DNA of 64,000 bases, from positions 4,131,001 to 4,195,000 of the forward strand of contig CP126206.1 in the NCBI GenBank assembly GCA_030272155.1. The letters run 5' to 3'. Source of the DNA: Tetradesmus obliquus (lineage: Eukaryota > Chlorophyta > Chlorophyceae > Sphaeropleales > Scenedesmaceae). Within the stretch, counting starts at the first letter, position 1. Each line of letters begins with the position of its first letter. The position numbers and the translations under genes were made by a program. The notes beneath the pieces were generated by a model. That model was given only the letters and a program-made list of their open reading frames with translations, had not been told where the DNA came from and searched no databases. Positions 24,132-36,131 of the stretch are shown piece after piece.

Positions 24132-26027
24132 TTATGCCAAAGCAGCAGTTACTGCTTGTAACACTGCTTCTTTGACTTCTGCTGCTGGCATGTCGGGACG
24201 TGCTGTAGTAGCAGCAACAAGCGCCTCCGGTATACAAGCAGCCCGCAGAGCAGTCTGGACTTCAGCCAAGTCACTGATGCGCTTCTGGTCATCTGTGCTG
24301 GGCAGCCCAAGCAATTCGCGCAGCTGGTCTGTCTCGTTTTTGTAGTAGTCACGGCCCAGTGTGTAGGACAGCGGCGGCGCAGCAACATCTAGCGCGTTAG
24401 TGTAGTAGATGGTCAGCCGGATGCCATACAGATGACCCAGCAGTTTCAGGCGGAACTTCTGCCACATCACGTCAGTGCAGCCCTCCAACCGCGTTGCAAG
24501 CACCAAGCAGTTGTCCACGTCTTCTACATTGGTTGTGCCCACTGGGAAGCCCACCCAGCGACCAATTGGTGGGCTGATGACATAATCAATGAACTCGCTG
24601 GCAGCTGTGGGCCGCAGCGTAGGCAGCAGCCAGATGTCGCTGCCTTTGCTCTGGTCCGGCTCGGACATCAACCAGCTACTTGGCACAGCTCCTTCTTGGC
24701 AGATAAGTCTGTTGAATAGTTTAGGGGCTGCATGCAGATGGCACAATGGAAGATGCAACACGGAACACATGTCATGCAGAAATTCGGTTCTTGTTGAGAG
24801 TATATCCGAGTGCTGCAGCTGAAATTGTTCAGCACTGGTACTGACACTGCTGTTGCTGCTGCTGCTGCTGCCGTTTTGCATGGGGTGACAATCTTGGCAC
24901 TTGTATCTGCGCTGCACGGTTCAGAATATCGGTGCTGAACGAGCATGCTCCACAGCTGTTCTTGCTACGGTGTGCATGCATGTGGGTGGTCTGCTGTGGG
25001 GGCCCCATGTTCATTTTGTGCAGTGCTGTGCTTTTGCGCAAAGCACTGCAGGGTGATGCAGCCATTGAGCTTGGCAGCCGCACAACAGCTGCAGCTGGCG
25101 CAACAACATCCACCAAATGTTGCTGATGTCCTGCTGTTTCTCGCTATACTGCCTGCTGCAGCAAAAACTCACGGGCGCGTGGGTGGCCAACGTGCACGTC
25201 CTGAGGAAAGTAACGCTGGTACTGCCTGCTCAGCAGCTCATGGTGCCGCAGCTTGGCCTCAGCCCAACCTGTCATAGCCAGTGTGACCAGGGCCTCATCC
25301 AGCGGAGGCTGACTAGCAACACCAGGCATGTTGAAGTTAGTTGCAACCATCACGTCAATGTGGTCGTATGTGTGACCATGTTGCTGTTGCGCAGCCGCTG
25401 CAGCATCTCCTGCAGCATCTCCTGCAGCACCTGAAGAACAATGCAACGCAGTCATGCATCTTATACCCACTTTTCCGTTGTGGTTTCCTGCAAAGAAGCC
25501 GTAACAAGACATCACATATGCTCTGAACCTGCTGCCTTACGCCTGTATGGCATTGGATGGTCCCCAGGTGGCAGGCTGAGCCAGGCAGCTGCAACTTCCT
25601 GAGCGACAATCAGCACTGCGCCACATGACCAGATGCATGTGCTGTTTGTCTCTGTTCTGCTTCAAACACAAGCTGGGCATGCCCATAATCCGGCTGTGTC
25701 ACCTGCGTTCAGGCCAGATGCCAGCTTGTCTGCCAGCTGAACAAGGCTCTTGCCAAGGTCAGCAGCGACAGCAAGGATGTGTGGCACTTCTGGATAGCTG
25801 GCCTGCAATCCCTGCACTACGGCTGGACCAAGGCCCCAGTTAACCACTGTGTACTCTATCTTGTCTTTCAGCAGGTTTTCACGGACGTGCAGGAATGGCA
25901 CGACGGAAGCAGCAGCAACGTTCCGGCTCTGCCACGCCACTGCCGCAGCAGCAACTCCCACCAGCAACGTGACCACCAATGTGCCGATAGTTGCCCATGC
26001 TGTCACCCAGTCAGCACTCGTGATCAT
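24132..26027 (-). CDS. Unknown multi-exon protein with N-terminal membrane segment
   Basis: I do not recognise the family. Exon 1 is 26027-25703: MITSADWVTAWATIGTLV begins a single hydrophobic segment (about residues 10-32), followed by VVPFLHVRENLLKDKIEYTV and VNWGLGPAVV. Likely exon 2 is 25615-25541 (VAQEVAAAWLSLPPGDHPMP) and exon 3 is 25430-25173 (Ala/Gln stretch, then DHIDVMVATNFNMPGV and RQYQRYFPQDVHVGHP); their phases agree. The last coding block ends at 24132 and includes DIWLLPTLRPTAASEFIDYV, PPIGRWVGFPVGTTNVED and LLGLPSTDDQKRISDL. The junction between exon 3 and the last block is unresolved. The N-terminal layout (one helix, then a soluble NWGLGPA region) resembles many bacterial membrane proteins of unknown role; that is a loose analogy. 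It is divergent from the next gene, 226 bp between starts. Confidence 0.55.
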
Positions 26028-26253
26028 GTCGCCCGACCTTTTCGCCCCGGACCAAACAGCAAACTGCAGCGATGAGGTTTTCGAAATGCTTTGACAATAG
26101 AATGTGTCCGAAGATGCTTGTTGAAGCCTGCTGTACCACGCTGCTGGCGCTACGCCAGCAGCTTCCGCGTTCCAAAGCCGGGTGACCCACTGTCAGTGGC
26201 CCTGATCGGTGTCACCCTAATCAATGCGTGCGCACTGATTACACCATTATTTG
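26028..26253. promoter_or_regulatory. Short divergent intergenic region, likely shared promoter
   Basis: Only 226 bases separate the start codons of the minus-strand membrane protein and the plus-strand Ala-rich protein, so both promoters must lie here or overlap the 5' ends. No clear TATA box was seen. Confidence 0.4.
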
Positions 26254-28101
26254 ATGGTCTGCATGAGCTTTGACGTTGGCTTTGATTGGGTTGCAGACGA
26301 GTATCGCAGAATAGGGGCAGCAAGCACACTCCGTGCACAGTGTCTGCATGTACCAATGAACTCGCTGTTTGCACGCATTCGAGCTGCTGTGCCTGTGAAG
26401 AAGTTGTCACTGACTAAAATACTGTCAGGAAATCGTCATAAGCTTCAGCAGCCGCGTCTATCATCACAGGTGCAGGTTGCCAAGCAGTTGTCAAGCAGGG
26501 CAGAGGAGGCATACAACTCAGCTGCACGGCAGGCAACAACAGCAGTAACAGCAGCTCAGCGGGCTCAGAATGCACTAGCAGATGCTTCAAAAGCTCTAAA
26601 ACGCGGGGTCCCGGGCGTTGCTGCAGCAGTTGCCCACTGTGAAGCGGCTGCTGCTGCTGCAACAGATGCAGTGGCTGCTGCTGGTGCAGCTGATGAGTCA
26701 GCAACGGCAGCGGCCGCATGGATTTTGCTTCATGCTGAACATGCTGGGCTCTCTCACTCGGCAGTGGGCGAGGCAGCTTACGAAGTGCTCCGCACTGTCC
26801 CGTTTCCGGAACAGTACAATGAAGAAGGCAGCTGGCAGACCTTGCTCTTCTTCATTGAGGCACCTTTTGCGTTTGTCAAAGTGAAGAAGGTTAAATCCCT
26901 GATACTTGCACTGCAGCTGACAGCAGTGGCATTGCAGGCTGCCCAAAAAGCTGCGTCAAAAGCAGCAGCGGCAGCATCACAGGCAGCAGCAGCTGCTGCA
27001 GCCGCAGCTCTGCAGACAGAGGCAGCTACAGCAAGGGCCAGGATCCGTGTTCACTCGAGCATGACCAACGCTACTGCAGCTGCTGCCGTAATGCGTAAGG
27101 CAGCCTGCAAGGCCTCAGATGCTGTGCAGATTGCAGAAAAAGAAGCCACAACAAGAACATTAGTAACAACAGCAGCTGATGCTGCAGCGGCAGCGGCGAG
27201 TTCTGCACGCATGGTGTGTGATCACTTCAATGTCTATGTTTCTGAAACCTCTTTCAACAGGCCAGCAGAAGCAACAGCAGCAGCACAGGCGGCCTCACCA
27301 GCAGTACAGGCAATACCAGCAGCAGCATATCAGCTGCAGCTTGCCAGACCGGTTCGTCTCAGTGTCGGCTCATTGATCATGCTCAGGCATGCAGGCAGCA
27401 GTCAAGCACCTTCTGCAGCAGTGCAGCCAGCCATGCAGCTGCCTGGGGTCATAGAGCCACCTGATGACACTAGCAGCCAGAGAGCTCAGCTGCAGGCACA
27501 TAACCCTACAGTGGCGTACAGCAGCAGCCAGGCGCAGCCTGCTGCAGCGCAAGCAGCAAGTGGTATACCACTTGCTGCTGCGCAGCCAGCCAGGCAGCTG
27601 CTGCCTGGTGGCGTGGAGCCTCCTGATGATGAGGATCAGCCAGAGATGATGCCTAGTGTATGGTCGCCACAGCAGCTGCCATGTAGCGAGGCGCGGGCGG
27701 GCAGCAGCAGTCAGGTGTTGGCTGCTGCAGTGCCAGTTTTGCAGAGGCCTGGTGGCGTGGAGCCTCCTGATGACGAGGATGAGCCAGAGATCACAGCTGA
27801 TTGCCAGCCGGCACAGCAGATGCTAACTGGTTCTGCACAGGCAGGCAGCAGCATCGAGGCGCTGCCTGCTGCAGCGCAGCCGGCTAGGCAGCAGCCTGGC
27901 GGCATGGAGCCTCCCGACGATGCAGCAACAACCCCGAGCAGTGTGCCGGCAGGCAGCAGCAGCCAGCCACCGCAGCAGCAGCAGCTTGCACAGGGCAGCC
28001 AGGCAGGTTTCAAGGCAGCACAGGCGGCCATGGCAGATGCTGTGCAGGCTGCAGCAGATTTACGTGTATTGCTGCAAGTGGCTGCAACATCAGAGCCCTG
28101 A
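26254..28101 (+). CDS. Unknown 615-residue Ala-rich protein with EPPDD repeats
   Basis: An intronless open frame from the first ATG (26254) to TGA. I do not recognise it. The N-terminal 60 residues are mixed; residues about 75-330 are Ala/Gln/Ser-rich and helical in character, with a more ordered patch around LRTVPFPEQYNEEGSWQTLL. The C-terminal third has four copies of a P-G-G-V/M-EPPDD element (LPGVIEPPDD, LPGGVEPPDDEDQPEM, RPGGVEPPDDEDEPEI, QPGGMEPPDD), each preceded by Ala/Gln-rich linkers of similar length, and an Ala/Gln-rich end. Proline-acidic repeats suggest a structural or interaction role, but nothing shows the function. The length of the frame and the diverged, frame-keeping repeats favour real coding. 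Confidence 0.6.
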   Translation: MVCMSFDVGFDWVADEYRRIGAASTLRAQCLHVPMNSLFARIRAAVPVKKLSLTKILSGNRHKLQQPRLSSQVQVAKQLSSRAEEAYNSAARQATTAVTAAQRAQNALADASKALKRGVPGVAAAVAHCEAAAAAATDAVAAAGAADESATAAAAWILLHAEHAGLSHSAVGEAAYEVLRTVPFPEQYNEEGSWQTLLFFIEAPFAFVKVKKVKSLILALQLTAVALQAAQKAASKAAAAASQAAAAAAAAALQTEAATARARIRVHSSMTNATAAAAVMRKAACKASDAVQIAEKEATTRTLVTTAADAAAAAASSARMVCDHFNVYVSETSFNRPAEATAAAQAASPAVQAIPAAAYQLQLARPVRLSVGSLIMLRHAGSSQAPSAAVQPAMQLPGVIEPPDDTSSQRAQLQAHNPTVAYSSSQAQPAAAQAASGIPLAAAQPARQLLPGGVEPPDDEDQPEMMPSVWSPQQLPCSEARAGSSSQVLAAAVPVLQRPGGVEPPDDEDEPEITADCQPAQQMLTGSAQAGSSIEALPAAAQPARQQPGGMEPPDDAATTPSSVPAGSSSQPPQQQQLAQGSQAGFKAAQAAMADAVQAAADLRVLLQVAATSEP

Positions 28102-29654
28102 AGGTCACCTTTGCAGTGCCTGCAGTAGAAAACCATATTGTGACCTATGTTGCAGCGGAGGCTAGTTCTTGAATAAGATAGGATTGTGATACGAGCTTTT
28201 CACGTGACACAGCACCCACAACAATTGCGTTGCTGCACCTTTTTGTACAGTGTTTGTTAGGGCAGGACTACATGCAAGCAGAAGCAGGGCTTGCTGCATG
28301 TGGCTTGTAACGGCGTTGTGTTGGTGTACATGCTTTTGTGTCACTCATTATGTGCATGACTAATAGGCCTACAGTGGAGGTTGAACAACCACAGTGCATC
28401 AGGCTGGCCTTGTTTTTATATTTAGCTAGGTCCTGGGTGTTGTTCTTCAACAGAAAGACACCACTTCAATGTGTTGCTGCATGTTGATGTGGTCTGTTGA
28501 TGCAGGCATGTTGTGTAGCTGTCGACAGCTGTAGAATAGCGACAACAGCTGCAGCTGTTGCTCAGAGTCCAAGATGACAGTTTTTGGTCTTCGTCATGAC
28601 AGACTTGCTGTCGTCTGATATTGCGTCAAGCCTCCAAGCTTCAGATCTTCTTAACAGATCAAAAGCAGCTGCTCGCCATTGACTGAACCACAAGCAGTCA
28701 ATGAATATCTGCGAGCACTGCTGGCTGAGCCAAATCCTCATTGTGACGATTGAACTAGTTGCATACCAATGCTAGCAGATGCACTGCTACTTGCTGTCTG
28801 TCAACAGGAAGATTGACGGGGTGCAGCTGTTTCCAACGTGGTTTGGTAACGGCTGGTGGCGGCAACGGGGGACGGCGGCAGCTGCCGGCAACAGACGGTA
28901 ACGTCTGGTAATTGTAACATGTGCGGCCTCTGAAGCTGGTGATGGCTGGTAACGTTACTACCGCTGGTTACAAATGGTGTGGCTGTGGCGGCAGCCTGTA
29001 ACGGTTGGTAGCAGTAACGTTTTTGTTGTATGGCAGCTGGGAATGATTGGTAATGGCAACGGCAATAACATCTTTCGTAGAGAGTGAGTTACCTGTTATC
29101 CTTTGAAATGTGAACCATGTTGTCATGAGATGAACCCGAGCCCACACCGACACTCTGGCGTAAAGCAACAACGCCGTCTTGAGATTTGAATAAAGACGGA
29201 CAGGTTTTTACACATGTACGGGTGTGCCTCATACGAGAACACACTAGCCAGCGCCAGCGGCTGTAGCACAAACACACCTAGGGCCCGCCAGCGCCGGGAA
29301 GCACACACGACTCGCAGCATAGGCTGCGGCACACAGCGATTTCAATGCTCATCTCTCAAACACCGGGCACACCCTTCCATACCAAGTAAGCTAATGGCTC
29401 AAATGGTAACATGGTGATGAAGACCCTCTTTGGCCCAGACGGTGACACATCCGAGTAGGATAATGGACACCACGGTGCCTGCTCCATATGTTACAACAGA
29501 GCCAAACAATATTGTCACACCACAGCCCCCTCATACCCTATTGCGTTAATCGTCAAGCCAAAGCCTAAAGCTGCATATTGTTGAGAACACGTACACAAAC
29601 CAGAACTCCTGGTACTCCCAACACTCATCCTGGGAGCTGACAAGAGCACCCATG
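28102..29654. other. Intergenic; imperfect TGGTAACG repeats
   Basis: No gene recognised. About 28843-29070 is a low-complexity patch of GGTAACG and GGCGGCAAC variants (GGTAACGGCTGG, GGTAACGTCTGG, GGTAACGTTACT, GTAACGGTTGG). The rest shows no termini, RNA gene or exon. It should include the 3' region of the plus-strand Ala-rich gene and of the L2 locus. Confidence 0.5.
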
Positions 29655-29858
29655 CTACTGTTGCCCTAGATGCACCACCCTGCGCACCTTCCCGCCCTGC
29701 TTATAATACGTGATGCCTCCCCACACAATGTGATCACAGAAATAGCAGTACGCCATGCAGAAAGGCAGCACCCCATTCTCAAGCACCCACCCCAGCCACA
29801 GCAGCAGCGGCAGCCACAACTGGCCAGTCAGCACAGCAACAAGATCACGTGCACCCAC
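29655..29858 (-). repeat. Copy of the 3' half of L2 last exon, with stop
   Basis: Encodes LLLWLGWVLENGVLPFCMAY then CDHIVWGGITYYKQGGKVRR and ends in a stop, clearly a diverged copy of the last exon's C-terminus. It lies downstream of the true stop at 29915 and could serve as an alternative terminal exon only if a splice acceptor is used. Confidence 0.85.
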
Positions 29859-29914
29859 GCTTCAAGCTGCCAATCAAGCCTTGAAAATGACTTAACAATG
29901 ACACACTTACTACG

Positions 29915-32900
29915 CTACTGCTGCCCTGGGTGCACCACCTGCCTCACTCTGCCTCCCGCCTTGTGATACCTGATACCTCCCCACACAATACGATCACAGA
30001 AAAAGCAGTACGCCATACAAAAAGGCAGCACCGCATTCTCAAGCACCCAGCCCAGCCACAGCAGCAGCAGGCTCAGCTGCGGCCGCAAAACCTCGTCATC
30101 CGCATCTGGTGACAAAACCCTAAACAGGCGCAGCACCTGCCGCATCATATACTGGATTGCCACAAGAGATGATGCATTCAAGCTGATGAAGAGCCAACTG
30201 CTCAGAGTGGTGCAACTCAGCAGCAGCTGCTGCCAGTGTACCACACTATCACTGCTGCTGCTGCTGCTGCTTGTCCCACTCCAGAATGCTGACCCTGCTG
30301 CCGCTAGCAGCAGCAGCAGCAGCAGCAGCTGCAGGCTGGTGGCTGCTGCTGCTGCTGCCGTGAACACTGCGGAGCCGTAGCTGTGGGCAAGCATCATGCC
30401 GTGGTTCAGGGTTTTGTTGCGGGGGCTGGCGTAGGTATCAAGGACATACAGCTGCCGCCGCAGGTAGTTCCAATACCTGTGAAGCAGGCACAAGCAGCAC
30501 ATGCGGGGTTAAGAGATCAGGGTTGAGTTGCTGGTGCATAACTTCTTGTTCAGAACGTACAGCTGCTGCCGCAGGTAATTCCAACACCTGCACAGTCACG
30601 CAGTGGCACACGCAGCATTTAGGCTATGGTGTGGTTCAGCGTTCTGTTGCGGGGGTTGGCATAGTTGTCCAACACGTACAGCTGCCGCCGCAGGTAGTTC
30701 CAGTACCTGTGCCGCAGGCACACACACACCGGAACATGCAGGGTTGAGGGTTTGGGGTTGAGTGCAGGTGCATAACTGCTTGTTCAGCACTCACAGCTGC
30801 CGCCGCATATAGTTTAAAGGTTTAGGGTTAGGGTTTAGGTTTTTGTCCCAAACCCTGAACCCCTTTAAACCCTAAAGCCTGCGGCACGCAGCAGGGTGCA
30901 CAAGCGTAGTAGCACAGGAGGGGCTGAACCAAACAGAAGCGGCAAGTAGGCTGATGCAGGGTTAGATGTACATACTCAAAGTGACACGAAATGAAGCAAA
31001 CAAGGCAATGCAGCACCACAGCGACACTCACTGCTTGGGGCCGTCTAGGCGGGCGGCAACTGCCGAGAGAAGTAGGCTGAGGCAGGCATGCCGCTTTACG
31101 TTTGGAACAAGGTAGCGCACAGTGGGAAAAATAAACAAGGCCATGCTCTGAGTCATTTCAACTCACTGCTTAGCCGTGTCGGTGGCAGCTGCTGAGGAAT
31201 GTATGCTGAGGCAAGCATGCCGATAGGCACAATCATGGGAGCACTCAACCAAGTAAACATGACAGAGCGCTGCCAATAGTAAAGTGCCACTCACTGCTTT
31301 GCTGTGTAGGTGGCTGGCAGATGCTGCGGGAAGTAGGCCGAGGCAGGCATGCCGATAGGCAGGCCATGCTCCGTGCAGAACGCAGCCAGCAGCAAATCAT
31401 CCGAGTAACCACCCTGCCGCCACACCTGCAGCAACACAATGCAGCATTACATGCAGCTTGTTACAGCTGTCGTTGGTTTGTTCACAATCCACGCTCCGTG
31501 CAGTAAGCAGCAAGCAGCAAATCATCCGAATAGCCGCCCTGCCGCCACACCTGCAGCAGCACAACAACAATCAGCAGTTGACTGGTTTTCTGCCGAGTTG
31601 GTGAATAATCGGATGAGAAGAGCAAGTAAATATGGCCATGCTCCGTGCAGTAGGCGGCGAGCAGCAGGTCATCCGAATAGCCGCCCTGCCGCCACACCTG
31701 CAGCAGCGAATGCGATTGTGTGGGGGTGTCAAATGTCAGGCCACGCTCCGTGCAATAAGCAGCAAATCATCTGTCTAGCGGCCCTGCCGCCACACCTGCA
31801 GCAACATAATGCAGCGGTACACAGGGCTTAGATTACATAGGCCATATGCGCAGCAAGCATGCGGGCAAGTAGATGGGCAGGCCATGCTTTGTGCAGTAGG
31901 CGGCAAGCAGCAGGTCATCGGAATAGCCGCCCTGCCGCCACACCTGCAGCAAAAAGACAACGAGCAGTTTATTGGGTTTCTGCGTAGTTGGTAACTAACC
32001 ATAAGCAGCATGCCCCCCCCCCCTCCCCCACACAAAGCCTCCCCCCGCTCATCTGAAGCTAGGCTGTGTACGTATTTACACCCACACCTCCTTTGCTGCA
32101 GCTGCAACTTATTTGTGGCGGCTTTTATCACTATTTGACTTGCACGAAGTAGCACCCACCTGCAGTATGCTTGGGCTTGCGGCAGCTGCTGAAGCCACTG
32201 GTGCTGCTGCTTTTGCTGCTGCCTCCTCTGCTGCTTTCTGCAGCTCGCCAGCCCGCAGCAGCATGGCCCCTCCTCACACAAAGCCACCCCGCTCTCCTAA
32301 AACTAGGCAGTGTACATTTTTAGATCCACCCCACTTTGCTGGAAGTACCCGGTCTAGCTCGCCTGCTTTCAACAGCACCCACCTGCAGTAAGTTGGGCTT
32401 GCTGCCACCACCATCAGCTGCTGCTTCCTCTGCCGCGGCTTCCTCTGCTGCTGCCCTGCGCAGCTCGTCAGCCCGCAGCAGCATGGCCCCTCCCCACACA
32501 AAGCCACCTCACACAACCTCGTCCCGGTCACCTGAAGCTAGGTAGTGGTACGGATATCACCCACCCCACTCTGCTGCAATCACTAAGTCTGTTTCGTCTG
32601 CTCTCATCAGCACTCACCTGCAGTATGTTGGGCTTGCTGCTCACGCCACAGCTGCCACCAGCAGCTGCTGCTGCCGCTGCTTCCTCTGCTGCTGCCTCCT
32701 GTGCTGCTGCCTCCTCTGCTGCTGCCTTTTGCAGCTCGCCCGCCCGCAGCATCATGGCCCCTCCCCACACAAAGCCACCCCGGTCTGCAACCGAAAAGCC
32801 AATCAGAAGCGGCAGGTGGTAGGAGGCGGCAGCGTACGCCAGCAGCCGGCCCCACCAGCTGCTGCCGCTGCTGCTGCTGCTTGGTGCGGCAACAAGGTCA

Positions 32901-33028
32901 AAGGGGTAGCCTGCACAGGCGTGGCGACAGACAGACAGACAGACAGGGAGACACAGATCTGTCAAGAAATGCACCCGGCACACAGAAATTCCTACCCAGA
33001 AACTCAGATACAACGTAAGACACTCAAA

Positions 33029-33071
<43 letters not shown>

Positions 33072-35075
33072 GGGAGACACAGATCTGACAGGGAACACAT
33101 TCATCTGCCTTGGCCACACAAGCTGCTTTGATGTGCAGCGCCCAGCCGAGCAAGCCTCTTGCTATTTTGCGGCAGCGCGCCAGGACCCACATTATTAATA
33201 GATTTTGCGGCAGCCCGCCAGGACCCACATTATTATTAGATTTTGCGGCAGCGCGCCAGGACCCACATTTTTATTAGATTTTGCGGCAGCGCGCCAGGAC
33301 CCACATTATTATAAGATTTTGCGGCAGCGCGCCAGGACCCACATTATTAATAGATTTTGCGGCAGTGCGCCAGGACCCACAGCTGCCTGCCTCTCATGGC
33401 AGGGGCACAGCAGGGCAACCAACACAGTGTTAAGTTCGCTCATTTGTGGCGGTGGTGACGAGCCAGAAGGACTCCGTCCTCCCTGTTAACAAAAAAACAC
33501 AGTGTTGGCAGCGTTGAGCAAACCTGCAGTGCTTGCAGATGCCGGGCATGCGCCGCCTCCTCAAATGAAATGCATGTCAAATGCACGGCCAGGACCCAGT
33601 GAAGTGCAGCATAACCCACACGACACAGACTTTCCAACCAGGAGTTCACACCCTGAAGTTCACACTCAGAGCTTCCCACCCACCTGTGGCCATGAACAGC
33701 TGCGGGTCAGCCTGCATCTCGTCCACCAGCTGGCTCGGGCTCAGCGGGTGCAGCGCCACGTCATCATCCAGTGCTAGATGACCCCCCCCCCCTTCCCGGG
33801 AGGTTGACACCAAGAAATACACACCAAAACGTTCACACCTAGGGACCGCATCCAGAGGTTCACACCCAGAAATTCACACCCAGTAGTTCACACCGGAAGT
33901 TCCCACCCACCTGTGGCCATGAACAGCTGTGAAACAGCTTCCATCTCATTGACCAGCTGGCTCAGGCTCAGCGGGTGCAGCGCACGTCATTATTCAGCAC
34001 GTCATTATTCAGCACAGCCACTCGGCAATTCACACTCAAAAGTTCACACCCAGAAGTCCACACATACAACTTCACACTAGGAGGATCGCATCCAGAAGTT
34101 CACACCCAGAAGTTCACAGCCAAAAATATGCACAAAATATTGCCATCCAGAGAAACATTTGTTTGAATCCAGAAGTTCACACCCACAGGTCTCCATCCCG
34201 AACTTCACACCCAGAACTTCACCCGCCTGTGGCCATGAACAGCTGCGGGTCAGCCTCCATCTCGTCCACCAGCTGGCTCAGGCTCAGCGGGTGCAGCGCC
34301 ACGTCATCATCCAGTGCTAGATGACCCCCCCCCCCCCCCTTCCCGGGAGGTTGACACCAAGAAATACACACCAAAACGTTCACACCTAGGGACCGCATCC
34401 AGAGGTTCACACCCAGAAATTCACACCCAGTAGTTCACACCGGAAGTTCCCACCCACCTGTGGCCATGAACAGCTGCGGGTCAGCTTCCATCTCATCGAC
34501 CATCTGACAGAGGCTCAGCGGGTGCAGCGCCACGTCATCATCCAGCACATACACCCAGAAGTTCACACCCAGAAGATTGCATCTAAAAGTACACACTCAG
34601 AAGTTGAAGCCAAAAATCTGCACAACATGTTGCCACCCAGATGCTTGCATCCAGAAGTTCACACCCGGAGGCCTGCACCCAGAAGTTCACAGCCTGAACT
34701 TCACACCGGAACTTCACACCCACCTGTGGCCATGAACAGCTGCGGGTCAGCCTGCATCTCATCGACCATCTGACAGAGGCTCAGCGGGTGCAGCGCCACG
34801 TCATCATCCAGCACAGCCACATAGCCGTCGCTGCTGCTGCTGCTGCTCCTGTCACTGCTGCTGCTGTCAAGGCCGCTGGTTTCCAGGCTACCACTGCCCC
34901 ATGTTGCTGTGCTGCTGCTGGGATGATGAGTGTTGTGGTGCTGCTGGTCGTGGTCCGGTTGCTGCTGCTGCTGCTGGTGGCCTTGCAGGACGGGCTGTTG
35001 CTGCTGCTGCTGCTGCCGGTGGTGGCCTTGCAGGTCAGGCTGTTGCTGCTGCTGCTGGTGGCCTTGCAGGACAGG

Positions 35076-35114
<39 letters not shown>

Positions 35115-35212
35115 GCCTTGCAGGACAGGCTGTTGCTGCTGCTGCTGCCGGTGGTGGCCTTGCAGGTCAGGCTGTTGCTGCTGCTGCTGGTGGCCTTGCA
35201 GGACAGGCTGTG

Positions 35213-35243
<31 letters not shown>

Positions 35244-36086
35244 GCCTTGCAGGACAGGCTGTTGCTGCTGCTGCTGCTGCAGCTGCTGCATGGCTGCCAG
35301 TGCCACTTCGATGCCTCCTAGGATGCTGCAGGACAGACAAATAGGCAGGGAAGGTTTGCAACATTAAATATGTGCTGCTGTAGGTGCTGCACGTGCCAAG
35401 CAAGCTGAAGATGTGGCCGAGGCTTGCCGATAAGCACAGCCAAGCAGGCTAAAGCCACACACTCACTTGTGTATTTTCTGGCTACAGGTGTGGGCTAGGC
35501 CAGCGTCAACCAGCAGCACCCACTGCCCGGGGCCCTGGCGAGCAGCATGCAGCACACAGCCCAGCTGTTTCCAACACCTGCTGCTGGTGCTTGCCGCCTT
35601 GCTGCTGCTGCTGCGCCAGCATGTCGTTCAGCGCAGCCACTACAGGGTCGGCGGCTGACTCCACCAGAAACACAAACACTAAATAGAACCACAAACACAA
35701 CCAACAAACAGGCCCACTTGTGAATCTTCTGGCTGCAGGATTGGGCCAGGCCACTCACGCAGTCCACCCAACCAGGATGCTGGATATAAAAAAAATACGC
35801 GCGCGGCAACCGTCTGCCTATGCCTATTAGGGTTCAGCATCGCTCACTTGTGTATCTTCTGGCTGCAGGATTGGGCCAGGCCGGCGTCAACCAGCAGCAG
35901 CCACTGCCCGGGGCCCTGCTGAGCAGCATGCAGCACACAGCCAGGCAGCGCACTGGTAAACACCTGCTGCTGCTGCTGCTGCTTGTCGCCTTGCTGCTGC
36001 TGGCTCAGTATTTCCTGGAGCGCTGCCACTGCAGGGTCTGCAGCTGACTCCACCACAAACACAAACACGCGGGGGCCGCCTGAATG

Positions 36087-36131
<45 letters not shown>

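Noticed and set aside
33163..33382. Possible CRISPR array (short direct repeats)
   Set aside because: Contiguous minisatellite without unique spacers, in an intron of a eukaryotic gene. The same applies to the other repeat blocks.
34788..35367. Plus-strand Leu-, Cys- or Ala-rich frames
   Set aside because: Antisense of the Gln-rich insert of glucosyltransferase E5; all three frames of CTG repeats stay open.
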